Shown here piece by piece: positions 1 through 9,305 of a stretch of DNA of 64,000 nt. Position 1 is the stretch's first letter. Each line of letters begins with the position of its first letter. Position numbers and translations under genes: made by a program. Location: contig JACRIN010000002.1 in the NCBI GenBank assembly GCA_016220085.1, forward strand, positions 1-64,000. Reading direction: 5' to 3'. The notes under the pieces are model-generated. The model was given only the letters and a program-made list of their open reading frames with translations, did no database searches and was not told where the DNA came from. The DNA is from Planctomycetota bacterium. Its GTDB lineage: Bacteria > Planctomycetota > UBA1135 > GCA-002686595.

Positions 1-250
1 CTCGTCGTTCCACGGCGGGATCCTGTGCGTGAAGCCGCCGTTGAAGCGGCATGCGGTGCAGAGCTCGGGCGGCACCGGCGGGACGTGCAACGGCGTGTTC
101 AGCGAGGACTTCAACACGTACCTGGCGAGCGGCGCGGATCCGGCGCTGACCGCGGGCGCGCAGGTCTGGCTGCAAAACTGGTCGCGCGATCCGGGCGACG
201 CGTTCACCGACTCGTTGAGCGACGCGGTGACTGCGGTGATCTGTCCCTAG
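1..250 (+). CDS. Secreted protein, C-terminal end only (shared planctomycete C-terminal domain)
   Basis: This is the last 82 residues or so of a protein that begins before the window. The open frame runs from base 2 to a TAG at 248-250. It contains the motif FHGGILCVKPPLKRH, then DFNTYLASG, WLQNWSRDPG and a SDAVTAVICP ending. The same order and spacing appear at the C-termini of the proteins ending at 2355 and 39712. The function of this domain is unknown to me; its position at the end of signal-peptide proteins suggests a surface or sorting role (inference). The next gene downstream carries the same tail, so the two are probably paralogues in tandem. Confidence 0.85.
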   Translation, partial: SSFHGGILCVKPPLKRHAVQSSGGTGGTCNGVFSEDFNTYLASGADPALTAGAQVWLQNWSRDPGDAFTDSLSDAVTAVICP

Positions 251-708
251 ACTCTCGCGAGGGCTCGAAACGACTTCCGAGGGGCGGCGCGAGCCGCCTC
301 TCGGCGTTTCGGGGGCTCGCGAGGCTCGCGAAGCTCGGTTCGCGGCCCGGTTCGCGATTCGTGCGCGACCTGGGCGCGACTTGGACGCGACTTGGACGCG
401 ACTTGGACGCGACTTGGACGCGACTTGGACGCGACTTGGACGCGACTTGGACGCGAGCCGCCGTCCGCGAACTTGCTCGCGCGGAATCACCCGCGGCGGA
501 CGCCGGCGAATGCGGCGCGCGAGAGCACGCCGCCGGCGAGCGACCGCGCGGCCGGCCCCGTCGGTGCGGTCGCGCGAAGCGAGGCGAGGAACCTATGATG
601 GGCGCCGCGCGTCGAAGCTCGACCGCGCCGCTCGGAGCGCCTTCCAGGCCGCCGGGCCACGTTCGCTCGCGGTCCTTCCGTCCCCCTCGTCCTCTCAGGA
701 TCCTCCGC
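251..708. other. Non-coding stretch between two paralogous secreted-protein genes
   Basis: No convincing gene is seen here. Open frames cross the region on both strands but have no recognisable protein character; they follow from the high GC content. The notable content is an exact 11-bp tandem array, listed separately. A weak AGGA (697-700) precedes the ATG at 709, and it is the only start signal seen for the next gene. Confidence 0.7.
365..452 (+). repeat. 11-bp tandem repeat array (7 perfect copies plus 1 degenerate)
   Basis: Unit gcgacttggac repeats exactly seven times from 376 to 452. A degenerate first copy, gcgacctgggc, lies at 365-375. The period is close to one helical turn, so each unit would present the same face of the DNA. 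The array sits about 250 bases upstream of a secreted-protein gene. It could be a protein-binding array or a simple slippage product; the sequence does not decide. Confidence 0.9.
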
Positions 709-2355
709 ATGCTTCGTTCCTCGTCGCTCGTCGGCGTCGCTCTGTTCGTCGCTGCGCTCCTCGCGCCGATCTCCGCCGCCCAGTCCAACGCCGTGCCCGG
801 GATGGACGTGTCGCTCTCCAATCTCGGCGCGCTCAAGAACTGGGGCCGCATCGGCGCGTTCCCGAACGGCACCAGCGCGATGTCGACGTCGACTACCGCG
901 TGCAACGTCGGCACCGTCAACGTCGGTTGGAACGCGCCGATGAACACCAATCACCCCGTGATCTCGTTCCTGGTCTGCCGCGAGGAGAACGGGCGCTTCG
1001 AGCAGATCTCCGATCGCTCCTACGTGAAGCACGGGTTCTACGCGACCAACCAGGGCGGCTGCGCCTCTTGCTCGAACCCGAGCGGCAATCCGAACACGCT
1101 GTTCGTCGGTTGCTCGGACACTTACGGCACCGACAACAACGGCGATCGCTACTACCTCGGCGCGGCGAGCGAGATCGATCCGTGGCTCGGCAACTGGACG
1201 GCGAAGTGCTCGCTGTTCGACAAGGGCGAGCCCGCGGTCGCGCCGCCGTTCGACTGCGACGGCGTGCGCAGCCTGAACACGACGATGGTCAACGCGATGG
1301 ACGTGCTCCAGCACCGCGTCAACTTGACCGACGCCGACCTCGATCACCCGGCGGCGACGTTCTACTACCAGGCCTTCTACACGGTCCGCGGCGAGCCGGA
1401 GGCGAACCGCGTCAACAACGCCGCGATCCGCGAGATGAACGTCTCGTGGAGCGGTACGAAGTGGAACTTCACGGCGACCGGAGCGCAGGCGAGCGGCACG
1501 ATCCTCGATCGCTGGAGCGGCGCGACGGTCGGCTCGAACACCAACGGCGTCGACGACGGCCGGCTCTTCGTCGGCGTGAAGGTCACGGGACCGTTCGCCG
1601 GGCTCTGGCACTACGAGTACGTCGTCTACAACCGCGACAACGCGCGGGCGGTCGGCGCGTTCCACTTGCCGATCGCGGTCGGCGCAACCGTCAGCAACGC
1701 GACGTTCCGCGACATCGACACCAACACCGGCAACGACTGGCAGGTCGCGCAGCTCGCGAACGAGCTCGTCTTCACGACCGCGCTCAATCCGATCGAGTGG
1801 GGCACGCTCTACAACTTCTCGTTCGATTCGAGCGCCGGCCCGGTGGCGGGCGCGGCCGACCTCAATCCGTTCTACTCGGGCACCGGAGCGAGCGTCGTCT
1901 CCGTCGGCACGGTCGTGCCGCTCGACGTCTGCGCGCAGCCGACGGTGTACTGCACCGCGAAGGTCAACTCGCTCGGTTGCACGCCGTCGATCTCGCTGAG
2001 CACCTTCCCGAGCGCGAGCCAGGGCTCGGGTTGCACGCTGAGCGCGACCAACGTGCTCGGCAACAAGAACGGACTCTTCTTCCACGGTTCGGTTTCCGCC
2101 GCGGCGGCGCCGTTCCACGGCGGCTATCTCTGCGTCGCGTCGCCGCTGATCCGGCACACGGTGCACAACTCCGGCGGCACGGCGGGGCAGTGCGACGGCG
2201 TGCTCAGCGAGGATTTCAACGCCTACATCGCGGGTGTCTTCGATCCGCTGCTCGGTCCGGGCGTGCAGGTGTGGCTGCAGGGTTGGTCGCGCGATCCTGG
2301 CGATCCGTTCACCGACAGCTTGACCGACGCGGTGACAGCGACGATTTGTCCGTGA
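709..2355 (+). CDS. Secreted protein with planctomycete C-terminal domain
   Basis: A 548-residue exported protein of unknown function. ATG 709 is chosen because it gives a clean signal peptide (MLRSSSLVGVALFVAALLAP, then an AA-Q cleavage region near residue 24); upstream in-frame codons encode Arg-rich sequence typical of read-through GC-rich DNA. The body (about residues 30-410) is rich in Asn, Thr, Gly and Trp and contains Cys pairs (GGCASCSNPSG), which suggests disulfides outside the cytoplasm. From residue 414 (YCTAKVNSLGC) to the end it carries the C-terminal domain shared with the fragment at the window start and with the protein ending at 39712. It is probably a surface-exposed protein. 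No enzyme motif is recognised. Confidence 0.85.
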   Translation: MLRSSSLVGVALFVAALLAPISAAQSNAVPGMDVSLSNLGALKNWGRIGAFPNGTSAMSTSTTACNVGTVNVGWNAPMNTNHPVISFLVCREENGRFEQISDRSYVKHGFYATNQGGCASCSNPSGNPNTLFVGCSDTYGTDNNGDRYYLGAASEIDPWLGNWTAKCSLFDKGEPAVAPPFDCDGVRSLNTTMVNAMDVLQHRVNLTDADLDHPAATFYYQAFYTVRGEPEANRVNNAAIREMNVSWSGTKWNFTATGAQASGTILDRWSGATVGSNTNGVDDGRLFVGVKVTGPFAGLWHYEYVVYNRDNARAVGAFHLPIAVGATVSNATFRDIDTNTGNDWQVAQLANELVFTTALNPIEWGTLYNFSFDSSAGPVAGAADLNPFYSGTGASVVSVGTVVPLDVCAQPTVYCTAKVNSLGCTPSISLSTFPSASQGSGCTLSATNVLGNKNGLFFHGSVSAAAAPFHGGYLCVASPLIRHTVHNSGGTAGQCDGVLSEDFNAYIAGVFDPLLGPGVQVWLQGWSRDPGDPFTDSLTDAVTATICP

Positions 2356-2598
2356 TCGTGTATTGACGTTTCCGAGCGCGAGGTCGGCCGCCGGCGGTCG
2401 ACCTCGCGCGTTTCGCAGGGCTTCGCCGAGCTCGAGCTCGCGATTCCCCGTCGCGTCTTCGGACTTGGTCGGAGGGTGGGTTGGGATATCGACGAGGCGC
2501 CTTGAGATCGACTCTCGCGTGGCTCACGGACGCCGCAGCCGATGCTCGCCGCGCGACGCGACCATGCTCGCCGTGCGATCTGCCGGTGGCGACCGAAT

Positions 2599-2928
2599 AT
2601 GATCCAACCCAACTTCGACCGTCCGAACGCGACTCCGAAAGAGCTCCTGCGATTCGAGGAGAGCAAGCGAATGCTGCCGCTGCTCCGCTCCTACGCCCGT
2701 GAGATCGTCGAGCGTCGCCACCGGGTGCTCGAGCTGCGCGTCGAGCTCGCCTCCAGTCCGGGCGCGATCGAGCGTGGCCACCACCTGAACGAGCTCCGGC
2801 GGATCGAACGCGAGCTCGAGCGCATGGGCTGGTACGTCGGCGAGGAAGAGCCGCCGTACTTCTATCGGCTCGGCAAGGATGGCGAGCCCGAGCTGGCCTG
2901 GGCCCCGCTCGCGCAGAACGCGGTCTGA
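2599..2928 (+). CDS. DUF2203-like protein
   Basis: A 109-residue soluble protein. It has the features of the DUF2203 family: an N-terminal stretch ending ESKRMLPLLRSYAREIVERR, a long charged helical middle (HHLNELRRIERELERMGWYVG), and a short C-terminal strand with EPELAWAP. Family members are small, of unknown function, and usually keep a conserved LLPLL-type helix; this one is slightly short. The ATG at 2599 is chosen because the conserved block starts soon after it and the in-frame sequence before it is Arg-rich. No strong ribosome binding site is seen. A large hairpin immediately downstream (2936-3004) probably ends its transcript. Confidence 0.7.
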   Translation: MIQPNFDRPNATPKELLRFEESKRMLPLLRSYAREIVERRHRVLELRVELASSPGAIERGHHLNELRRIERELERMGWYVGEEEPPYFYRLGKDGEPELAWAPLAQNAV

Positions 2929-2935
2929 TCCGCAG

Positions 2936-3004
2936 CCAGGCTCCACCCCCAGCCGTTCGGCCCGCGCGCTGAGGACGTGCCGAACGGCGGGGGGTGGAGC
3001 CTGG
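2936..3004 (+). terminator. Long hairpin, probable terminator after the DUF2203-like gene
   Basis: Arms 2936-2961 and 2979-3004 pair over 25 bases: 15 bp outer (CCAGGCTCCACCCCC with its complement), one mismatch, then 10 bp inner (GCCGTTCGGC with GCCGAACGGC). The loop is 17 bases. There is no T-tract after it. It is far longer than an ordinary terminator. It also contains the earliest possible start of the next gene, which argues for a later start there. Confidence 0.75.
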
Positions 3005-3029
3005 CGCCGCACTGTGGTTGCATGGCGGC

Positions 3030-3380
3030 GTGGATCGCATCCTTCCGCCCCTGCTCGATTTCACGAGCCTGCTGATCTTTCCGTTCCTCGGAGTGATGGC
3101 GCTGCTGAAGCGCCGCGGCTGGGTGTACTTGGTCGCGATGAGCGTCGTTTGGACGTTTGCCGGCGCCGTCGCGCTCTTGCTCGACTGGACGTTCGGTGTT
3201 CCGCGCGCGCGGCTCGAGCACGGATGGTTGGTCGGCGTCGCGCTCGCCGCGGGCTTCCTCGCCGTCGCGTGGCTGAAGGAGCAACGCAAGGTCTCGCGCT
3301 GGCTGAAGCTCGGCACAGCGGCGTTGACGCTGATCGTTTTCTTGCGCGCGCTGCAGCAGTTCTTCCTGCACTACGGATGA
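3030..3380 (+). CDS. Small integral membrane protein
   Basis: A protein of about 116 residues, unrecognised. It shows four hydrophobic segments: LLDFTSLLIFPFLGVMALL, WVYLVAMSVVWTFAGAVALLL, LVGVALAAGFLAVAWL and LGTAALTLIVFLRALQQFFL, separated by short basic loops. The frame is open from GTG 2994, but that codon lies inside the right arm of the hairpin at 2936-3004, so GTG 3030 is preferred; TTG 3018 is another option. It ends only 27 bases before the convergent histidine kinase gene. A membrane role is clear; nothing indicates a substrate. Confidence 0.6.
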   Translation: MDRILPPLLDFTSLLIFPFLGVMALLKRRGWVYLVAMSVVWTFAGAVALLLDWTFGVPRARLEHGWLVGVALAAGFLAVAWLKEQRKVSRWLKLGTAALTLIVFLRALQQFFLHYG

Positions 3381-3407
3381 CGGCTCGCGGAACCTCGTCC
3401 GGTCCCG

Positions 3408-5309
3408 CTACACGGAGCTCGCGCGCGCCCTCGCATCCGTCGCAGCGAGCACGTCGCGAATCGCGCGCGCGAGCTCCTGCGGCGCGAACGGCTTCTGCAA
3501 CCAGCGGATCGGCACGTCCGCGACCTGCGCGAAGTCGGACGCGTGGCCCGGATGGCCCGAGATGAACACGATGCGCGTCTCCGGGCGCTTCGCCGAGATC
3601 AGGCGCGCGAGCTCCAGCCCGGACATCCCCGGCATCACGACGTCGGTCACGAGCACGTGGATCAACGCCGAGTGCGTGTCGGAGAGCCCACGCGCCTGCG
3701 AAGAGTCCTTCGCGCGCAGGACTTTGTAGCCGACGGCGACCAGCGTCTCCGAGAAGAGCTCGAGGATCTCGCGCTCGTCCTCGACCAGCAAGATCGTCTC
3801 GCCCGCGCCGCCGCTCTGCCGCACGTCGATCGGCGTCGGCTTCGGCATCGTGTCGCGTAGGCATTCGGGCAGCCACACCGAGACCCGAGTGCCGTGGCCC
3901 GGAGCGCTCTCGATCGCGACCGCGCCGCCCGCGTGCGAAACGATGCCGAACACGGTCGAGAGCCCGAGGCCCGAGCCCTTGCCGACCGGCTTGGTGGTGA
4001 AGAACGGCTCGAAGAGGTGCGCCTTGGTGTCCTCGTCCATCCCGACGCCGTCGTCGGCGACGACGAGCCGCACGTAGCGACCGGGCTCGACGCCGTGGTG
4101 CTCCGCGCTCGCCGCGTCGAACGTTTCCATCGACGTGCGCAGCGTCAGCCGCCCTCCGCTCGGAAGCGCGTCGCGCGCGTTGAGCACCAGGTTGAACAGC
4201 ACCTGCTCGACGTGCCCGGGATCCGCGTGCACGACGCCGAGCGCGTCTTCGAGCTCGAGGCGCAGTTCGACGGTCGGTCCGACCAACCGACGGAACATCG
4301 CCTCTTGACGCGCGAGCTCGTGATTCAGATTGATCACGCGCGGCTGCGTGACCTGACGGCGACCGAATGCGAGCAGTTGCGCGGTCAACGTGCGCGCGCG
4401 CTCCGCCGATTGCTCGATGTGCTCGGCGTAGCGGCGCTCCGACGAACCGGGGCGCAACGCGTCCTTCAAGAGCTCCGCGTAGCCGAGCACGCCGGTCAGC
4501 AAGTTGTTGAAGTCGTGCGCGATGCCGCCCGCGAGTCGCCCGACGACGTCCATTCGCTGGGAGCGACGCAAGCGCTCCTCGGTCTGTCGCAGCGCCTCGG
4601 CCGCGGCGAGCAGGCGCGTGCGTTCCTCGTCGAGGTGCCACACGACCATTCCGATCCCGATCACGACCTGCAGCACGAGATCGAGCAAACCGAGGTAGAG
4701 CGAGAGGTTGGCGTCGCGCCACGAGATCGCTCCGGTCGCGAGCAGCACGAAGTAGTTCACTTGCTGCAGCGCGTAGAGCACGAAGCCGAACGCGGCGAGC
4801 CGCGCGCCGAAGCCGGGCGTCGAACGCTGCGTGCGCCAGACCGTCCAACCCGCGTAGCCGAAGATCAGCGCGCCGAACACCGTCAGCGCGCCCGTGCGAG
4901 TCACTCCGCGCAGCTGCGCCGGCGCGTCGACCGACGCCCACGTCGCCGCGAGCGCGAGGGCCGCGAGCGCGAAGAGCGCGACGCCCTGCAACTTGCGGGA
5001 GACCACCGTGCCTCGCGCGAGTTCGCGGGTGCCGAAGAACATCCAGGCCGTCTGCCAGAGGCCGAGCGCCTGCGTCGCGATCGACAAGCCGAGTCGCGGC
5101 CAGCTCGCCGGATCCGCCGCGGCGTACGCGGTCATCGAAATGCCGTCGCTGACGTGGCAGATCGCGAGCGTGCTCCACGCGAGCGCCCAGTACGCGAGGT
5201 ACGCGCGACCGTAGCGCTTCCAGAAGCCCGCCAGCGTGAGCGCGAGCAGCGCGCAAGCGAGGGCCTGCGTCAGGTACGTCGCGAAGACGTGGTAGCGAAG
5301 GTCGGACAT
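3408..5309 (-). CDS. Membrane-bound hybrid sensor histidine kinase
   Basis: A 633-residue sensor kinase with its own receiver. Residues 1-225 hold about seven hydrophobic segments, so sensing is in or through the membrane. A helical linker leads to the HisKA box GRLAGGIAHDFNNLL (phospho-acceptor His265). The ATPase domain has an N box (LVLNARD, about 374-380), DDGVGMD (about 419-425), FEPFFTTK and GSGLGLSTVFG. Residues 505-625 are a receiver: acidic LLVEDE, phospho-acceptor Asp556 in VTDVVMPG, and the Lys of LQKPF. The layout (HDFNN-type kinase plus C-terminal receiver) is that of many soluble phosphorelays without an adjacent output gene. It is divergent from the dipeptidyl peptidase gene, with 131 bases between them. 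Confidence 0.9.
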   Translation of the reverse strand: MSDLRYHVFATYLTQALACALLALTLAGFWKRYGRAYLAYWALAWSTLAICHVSDGISMTAYAAADPASWPRLGLSIATQALGLWQTAWMFFGTRELARGTVVSRKLQGVALFALAALALAATWASVDAPAQLRGVTRTGALTVFGALIFGYAGWTVWRTQRSTPGFGARLAAFGFVLYALQQVNYFVLLATGAISWRDANLSLYLGLLDLVLQVVIGIGMVVWHLDEERTRLLAAAEALRQTEERLRRSQRMDVVGRLAGGIAHDFNNLLTGVLGYAELLKDALRPGSSERRYAEHIEQSAERARTLTAQLLAFGRRQVTQPRVINLNHELARQEAMFRRLVGPTVELRLELEDALGVVHADPGHVEQVLFNLVLNARDALPSGGRLTLRTSMETFDAASAEHHGVEPGRYVRLVVADDGVGMDEDTKAHLFEPFFTTKPVGKGSGLGLSTVFGIVSHAGGAVAIESAPGHGTRVSVWLPECLRDTMPKPTPIDVRQSGGAGETILLVEDEREILELFSETLVAVGYKVLRAKDSSQARGLSDTHSALIHVLVTDVVMPGMSGLELARLISAKRPETRIVFISGHPGHASDFAQVADVPIRWLQKPFAPQELARAIRDVLAATDARARASSV

Positions 5310-5440
5310 CGCGTGCAGCGGAGCGCGGCGCGCGATTGTACGTGAAGCGTTGGCGTCGAGCGCGCGCGCGAGCAGGAACTATCCAAAGCCCCGGGCGCCT
5401 GCTTTAGTGTGTTCGCCTCGTTCCAAGGAACCCTCGCAAC

Positions 5441-7723
5441 ATGCTCCATTCGCGTCTTCCGCTCTGCGTCGCGCTCCTGTTCTCCGTCGCTTGTCGTGCA
5501 GCGCCGTCCGCGCCCGCCGGTGCCGTCGACGCCGGTGCAGCCGACGCAGGCAAGGTCGCCACCGGCGCGGATCGCGCGACGGCGACGTCCGATGACGGCA
5601 AGCTCACGCTCGAACGCTGCTTCGCGCTCTCGGCGAAACTCCGTGCACCGTCCGGGCTCGTCCAGGGCTGGACGCAGGATGGCGCGCGCTACTTGACCGT
5701 CAAGGAGGTCGCGGGCGCGAAGCGGTTGGTCGCGTGCGATCCGAAGACCGGCGACGCGACTCCGTTGTTCGACGCGGCGGCGCTCGAGCGCGCGTTGGTC
5801 GCCGCCGGCGCGACTCCCGAGCAGGCGCAGGAATGGAGCTCGCGCACCAACTTCGATTTCTCGCCGAAGCAGGACGCGCTGCTGCTGCAGGAAGCGAACG
5901 ACCTCTGGGTATGGCCGCTCGGCGCCGAAGTCGCCGTGCGCGCGACGCACGACGACGCCGAGGAGCAAGACCCGCGCTTCTCGCCCGACGCGAAGTCGCT
6001 CGCGTTCGTGCGCGACTACAACGTCTTCGTCGTCGGCCTCGACGGCGCGCCGCCGCGTCCGTTGACCACCGAGGGCGGCGCCGAGCGCTACATCGGCCGG
6101 CTCGACTGGGTCTACCAAGAGGAAGTCTACGGCCGCGGCAACTTCAACGGCCTGTGGTGGTCGCCCGATTCGAAGTCGCTCGCGGTGCTCGATCTCGACG
6201 AGAAGCCGGTGCCCGAGATCGTGATCAACGATCACCGCGGCGTGCCGCATTGGAAGGACGAGCACTGGCGCTATCCGAAGGCCGGCGACCCGAATCCGAT
6301 CGCGCGCTTGTGGGTGATCGACGCCGCGACCGGCGAGCGGCGCGAAGTCGACCTCTCCGCGTATTCGGAGGACGACCGATTGATCGTGCGCGTCGGTTGG
6401 AAGCCGGATTCGAGCGCGGTGACGGTGCAAGTGCAGAACCGCGTGCAGACGTGGCTCGACCTGCTCGCGGCTCCGACCGCCGGCGGCGCGCCGAAACGGA
6501 TCCTGCGCGACGCGACCTCGGCGTGGATCGAGCCCGTCGACGGTTTCGAGTGGCTCGACGAGGGCCGCAAGTTCCTCTGGCTCTCCGAGCGCGACGGTTT
6601 CAAGCACCTCTACCTGTACGACGCGAGCGGCACGCTCGATCGGCGCTTGACCTCGGGCTCGTGGGAGGTCGACGAGCTGCTCGGCTGCGATCCCGCGACG
6701 CAACGCGCGTACTTTCTCGGCGATCGCGACGACGTGAAGGGCGATGGGCTCTTCTGGATCGCGCTCGACGGACTCGGCATCACGCGCATCGGCTCGGCCG
6801 GCGGCCAGCACGTGATCTCGATGTCGCCGAGCTTCACGCACTACGCGGACACGCGCTCGAGCCTCGGCTTCCCCGGCTCGGTGACGCTGAACGCGATCGA
6901 CGGCGAACAACTCTCGGTGCTCTGGAAGGCCGACCCGAAGGTCGTCGAGCAAGCGGTTCCGAGCACGCCGACGTTCGTCAAGGTGACGACGCGCGACGGC
7001 TTCGAGATGGAAGCGCTGATGATCAAGCCCGCGAACTTCGACCCGCGGAAGAAGTACCCGGTGCTGTGCCACACGTACTCCGGTCCGCATTCGCCGCAGG
7101 TGCGCGACGGCTGGGGCGGCTTCAATTTGCTCTTCCACGAGCTGCTCGCGGAGCAGGGCTATTTGATCTGGATTTGCGACAACCGTTCGGCGAGCGGCAA
7201 GGGCCACGCGTCCGCCGCGGGCGCGTGGAGGAACCTCGGCTCGCAGGAGCTCGCGGATCTGGAGGACGGGCTCGCTTGGTTGGTCGCGCAGGGCTACGCG
7301 GATCCGGCGCGCGTCGGCATCTGGGGTTGGAGCTACGGCGGCTACATGACGTCGTTCGCGCTGACGCACTCGAAGAGCTTCAAGATGGGCATCGCGGGCG
7401 CGCCGGTGACCGATTGGCGCTTCTACGATTCGATCTACACCGAGCGGTACATGGACTTGCCGCAGGTGAACGCGAAGGGCTACGACGCGAGCTCGGTGGT
7501 CAAGGCGGCGAAGGATCTCTCGGGCGAGCTTCTGATCATCCACGGCGCGATCGACGAGAACGTGCACATGCAGAACACGCTGCAACTCGCCGAGGCACTG
7601 CAGAAGGCGGGCAAGCAGTTCCGGTTGATGATCTACCCGGGCAACCGCCACGGCGTCTCGCAGCCCGACCAACGCAAGCATCTCTACGCGATGATGCTCG
7701 ACTTCATCCGCGAGACGCTCTGA
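5441..7723 (+). CDS. Dipeptidyl peptidase IV family serine protease (S9B), lipoprotein
   Basis: A 760-residue exported peptidase that should release N-terminal dipeptides. The N-terminus has a lipobox-like LLFSVACR, so it is probably lipid-anchored after Cys20. A beta-propeller region (about 60-480) precedes the alpha/beta hydrolase domain. The S9B-specific acidic motif DWVYQEEVYGRGNF is present near residue 221; its paired Glu residues anchor the substrate amino terminus in the family. The catalytic triad reads Ser631 (GWSYGGY), Asp705 (GAIDENVH) and His737 (GNRHGV). The length fits bacterial DPP IV. It ends four bases before the convergent gene at 7728. Role: scavenging of peptides at the cell surface. 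Confidence 0.95.
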   Translation: MLHSRLPLCVALLFSVACRAAPSAPAGAVDAGAADAGKVATGADRATATSDDGKLTLERCFALSAKLRAPSGLVQGWTQDGARYLTVKEVAGAKRLVACDPKTGDATPLFDAAALERALVAAGATPEQAQEWSSRTNFDFSPKQDALLLQEANDLWVWPLGAEVAVRATHDDAEEQDPRFSPDAKSLAFVRDYNVFVVGLDGAPPRPLTTEGGAERYIGRLDWVYQEEVYGRGNFNGLWWSPDSKSLAVLDLDEKPVPEIVINDHRGVPHWKDEHWRYPKAGDPNPIARLWVIDAATGERREVDLSAYSEDDRLIVRVGWKPDSSAVTVQVQNRVQTWLDLLAAPTAGGAPKRILRDATSAWIEPVDGFEWLDEGRKFLWLSERDGFKHLYLYDASGTLDRRLTSGSWEVDELLGCDPATQRAYFLGDRDDVKGDGLFWIALDGLGITRIGSAGGQHVISMSPSFTHYADTRSSLGFPGSVTLNAIDGEQLSVLWKADPKVVEQAVPSTPTFVKVTTRDGFEMEALMIKPANFDPRKKYPVLCHTYSGPHSPQVRDGWGGFNLLFHELLAEQGYLIWICDNRSASGKGHASAAGAWRNLGSQELADLEDGLAWLVAQGYADPARVGIWGWSYGGYMTSFALTHSKSFKMGIAGAPVTDWRFYDSIYTERYMDLPQVNAKGYDASSVVKAAKDLSGELLIIHGAIDENVHMQNTLQLAEALQKAGKQFRLMIYPGNRHGVSQPDQRKHLYAMMLDFIRETL

Positions 7724-7727
7724 CGCG

Positions 7728-9197
7728 TCAGTCGTCGACTTCGATCACGATCTCGGTCGGGGTTCCGAGCTTCAGCTCGACGACCCGCGAGATCGTCTCG
7801 CCCGAGGCGAGCGACTCGCTGCCCGCGCCGCCCGGGCGCGACGCGCTGACCACGAAGGCGTTGTGCTCGGGCGTCGCCGGCGGACGCGGTCCGACGCGGA
7901 CTTCCCAACGGCCGGGGTCGAAGTCCGAGCTGCTCCACCAACCGTCCTCGTTCGTCCGTTCCGCCGCGAAGCTCGTTGGGAAGCGCCCGTGCTCGTCCGC
8001 GCGCGCCAGCGTGAACCACCGCGGTGCCGCGGGGCCGCCCGAGCGCTTCATCAGCTTCACGGTCAGCTGCGCGCCGCGCTCGAGCTCCACCCGCACGTCG
8101 TCGCCGCTCCGGACGTCGCGCAGGAACGCGCGATAGCCCGTGGCGTGAACGCGCAGTTGCATCTCCTCGGCCGCGAGCGCGACGCGGAAGCGGCCGTCGC
8201 GCTCGCTCGACACCGCGTACGTCTTGTACACGCCGCGAGCATCGTGCGCGGCGTCCGGCTCCGAGTGCTTCGCCGACGTCACCGTCGCGCCGACGATCGG
8301 CAGCCCGCTCGCGCCGTCGACGACGCGGCCGGTGACGACGCCGCTCTCGCCTTGGACCGGCTCGAGCACCGGGTCGAGCTCGAAGCGCACGCGCAGTTCC
8401 TCGCCTTCGATCGGCGTGACGACTCGCACCGTCGACGGGCCGCGGCCGATCGCCATCGTCGGGATCGAGAGCGCGAGCTCGATCGGAGCGCCCGGAGCGA
8501 ACTCGACGCGTTTGCGTGCGGCGCCGAGACGGCTGTACAGGCGCACCGCGGCCCGCGCCGGCGTGCCGTCGTGCGCGAGCGGCGTCACGTCGACGACGAA
8601 GTTCGGAATCGGCTCGAGGGTGCGCGCGTTGATCGCTTCGACGACGAGGTCGGTGCGCGCGATCGCGAGCATCGGAAGCACGCACTCCGCATCGGTGCGC
8701 GCGATGCGCCAGGGTGCCTCGGCGAGGAAGTCCTTGTGCTCGGGCCCGACGATCAGCACCTCGCCGTTCGCGGGCACGTCGACGAACACGAAGCAGCCTT
8801 CGATGTCGCTCGGGGTCGCGAGCTCGCGCTCGCCGAGCTCGAAGCGCGCCGTCGGATCGAGGCGAGCGCGGGCGAGCTCCTCCCCGGTGCCGCGCCGGAC
8901 GCGCGCGCCGACGATCGGCACGCCGTCGGGGCCGACGACGAGGCCGACGAACATCGTCGCGGGCCGCACGGGAGGCGCGATCGGCGCGGATGCGGCTTCG
9001 AGGCGCGCGCCGTCGTCGGGCGGCGAGGCCGGCAGAGCTTCGGTCGCGAGCTCCGGAGTCGTGCGCGGCGTCTCGACGGTCTCTGCGTCGTCGCGCGCGG
9101 CGCTGGCGACGTCGGGCTCGCGCGCGAACCACGCGGTGAGCGCGAGCAACGCGGCGAGCAGCGCGATCACGACGACGAGCGTCGGGCGACGACCCAT
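7728..9197 (-). CDS. Membrane-anchored protein with carboxypeptidase-regulatory-like domains
   Basis: A 489-residue protein. An N-terminal hydrophobic segment (VVVIALLAALLALTAWF) after MGRRPT gives a signal anchor. The rest contains at least three repeats of the carboxypeptidase-regulatory-like beta-sandwich, recognised by phrases such as VTGRVVDGASGLPIVGATVT ... DGRFRVALAAEEMQLRVHA. The first repeat, near residue 75, reads VGLVVGPDGVPIVGARVRRG. Such domains are common structural or binding modules of planctomycete envelope proteins; no catalytic site is seen. Related layouts occur at 30745-32409 and 63387-64000 and in the sigma-factor fusion at 11631. Confidence 0.85.
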   Translation of the reverse strand: MGRRPTLVVVIALLAALLALTAWFAREPDVASAARDDAETVETPRTTPELATEALPASPPDDGARLEAASAPIAPPVRPATMFVGLVVGPDGVPIVGARVRRGTGEELARARLDPTARFELGERELATPSDIEGCFVFVDVPANGEVLIVGPEHKDFLAEAPWRIARTDAECVLPMLAIARTDLVVEAINARTLEPIPNFVVDVTPLAHDGTPARAAVRLYSRLGAARKRVEFAPGAPIELALSIPTMAIGRGPSTVRVVTPIEGEELRVRFELDPVLEPVQGESGVVTGRVVDGASGLPIVGATVTSAKHSEPDAAHDARGVYKTYAVSSERDGRFRVALAAEEMQLRVHATGYRAFLRDVRSGDDVRVELERGAQLTVKLMKRSGGPAAPRWFTLARADEHGRFPTSFAAERTNEDGWWSSSDFDPGRWEVRVGPRPPATPEHNAFVVSASRPGGAGSESLASGETISRVVELKLGTPTEIVIEVDD

Positions 9198-9305
9198 GGC
9201 ATGCAGCCTACAACACGCCGTCGCGGGCGTTGGTACGACGTCGGTGGGGGGCGTGCGCGAGTCCGGTGAGCGGAGCGGACCCGCGCTCGGTCGGCTGCGG
9301 CGGGC

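Noticed and set aside
365..452. 11-bp array as replication iterons
   Set aside because: No replication initiator, partition gene or DnaA box cluster is seen nearby.
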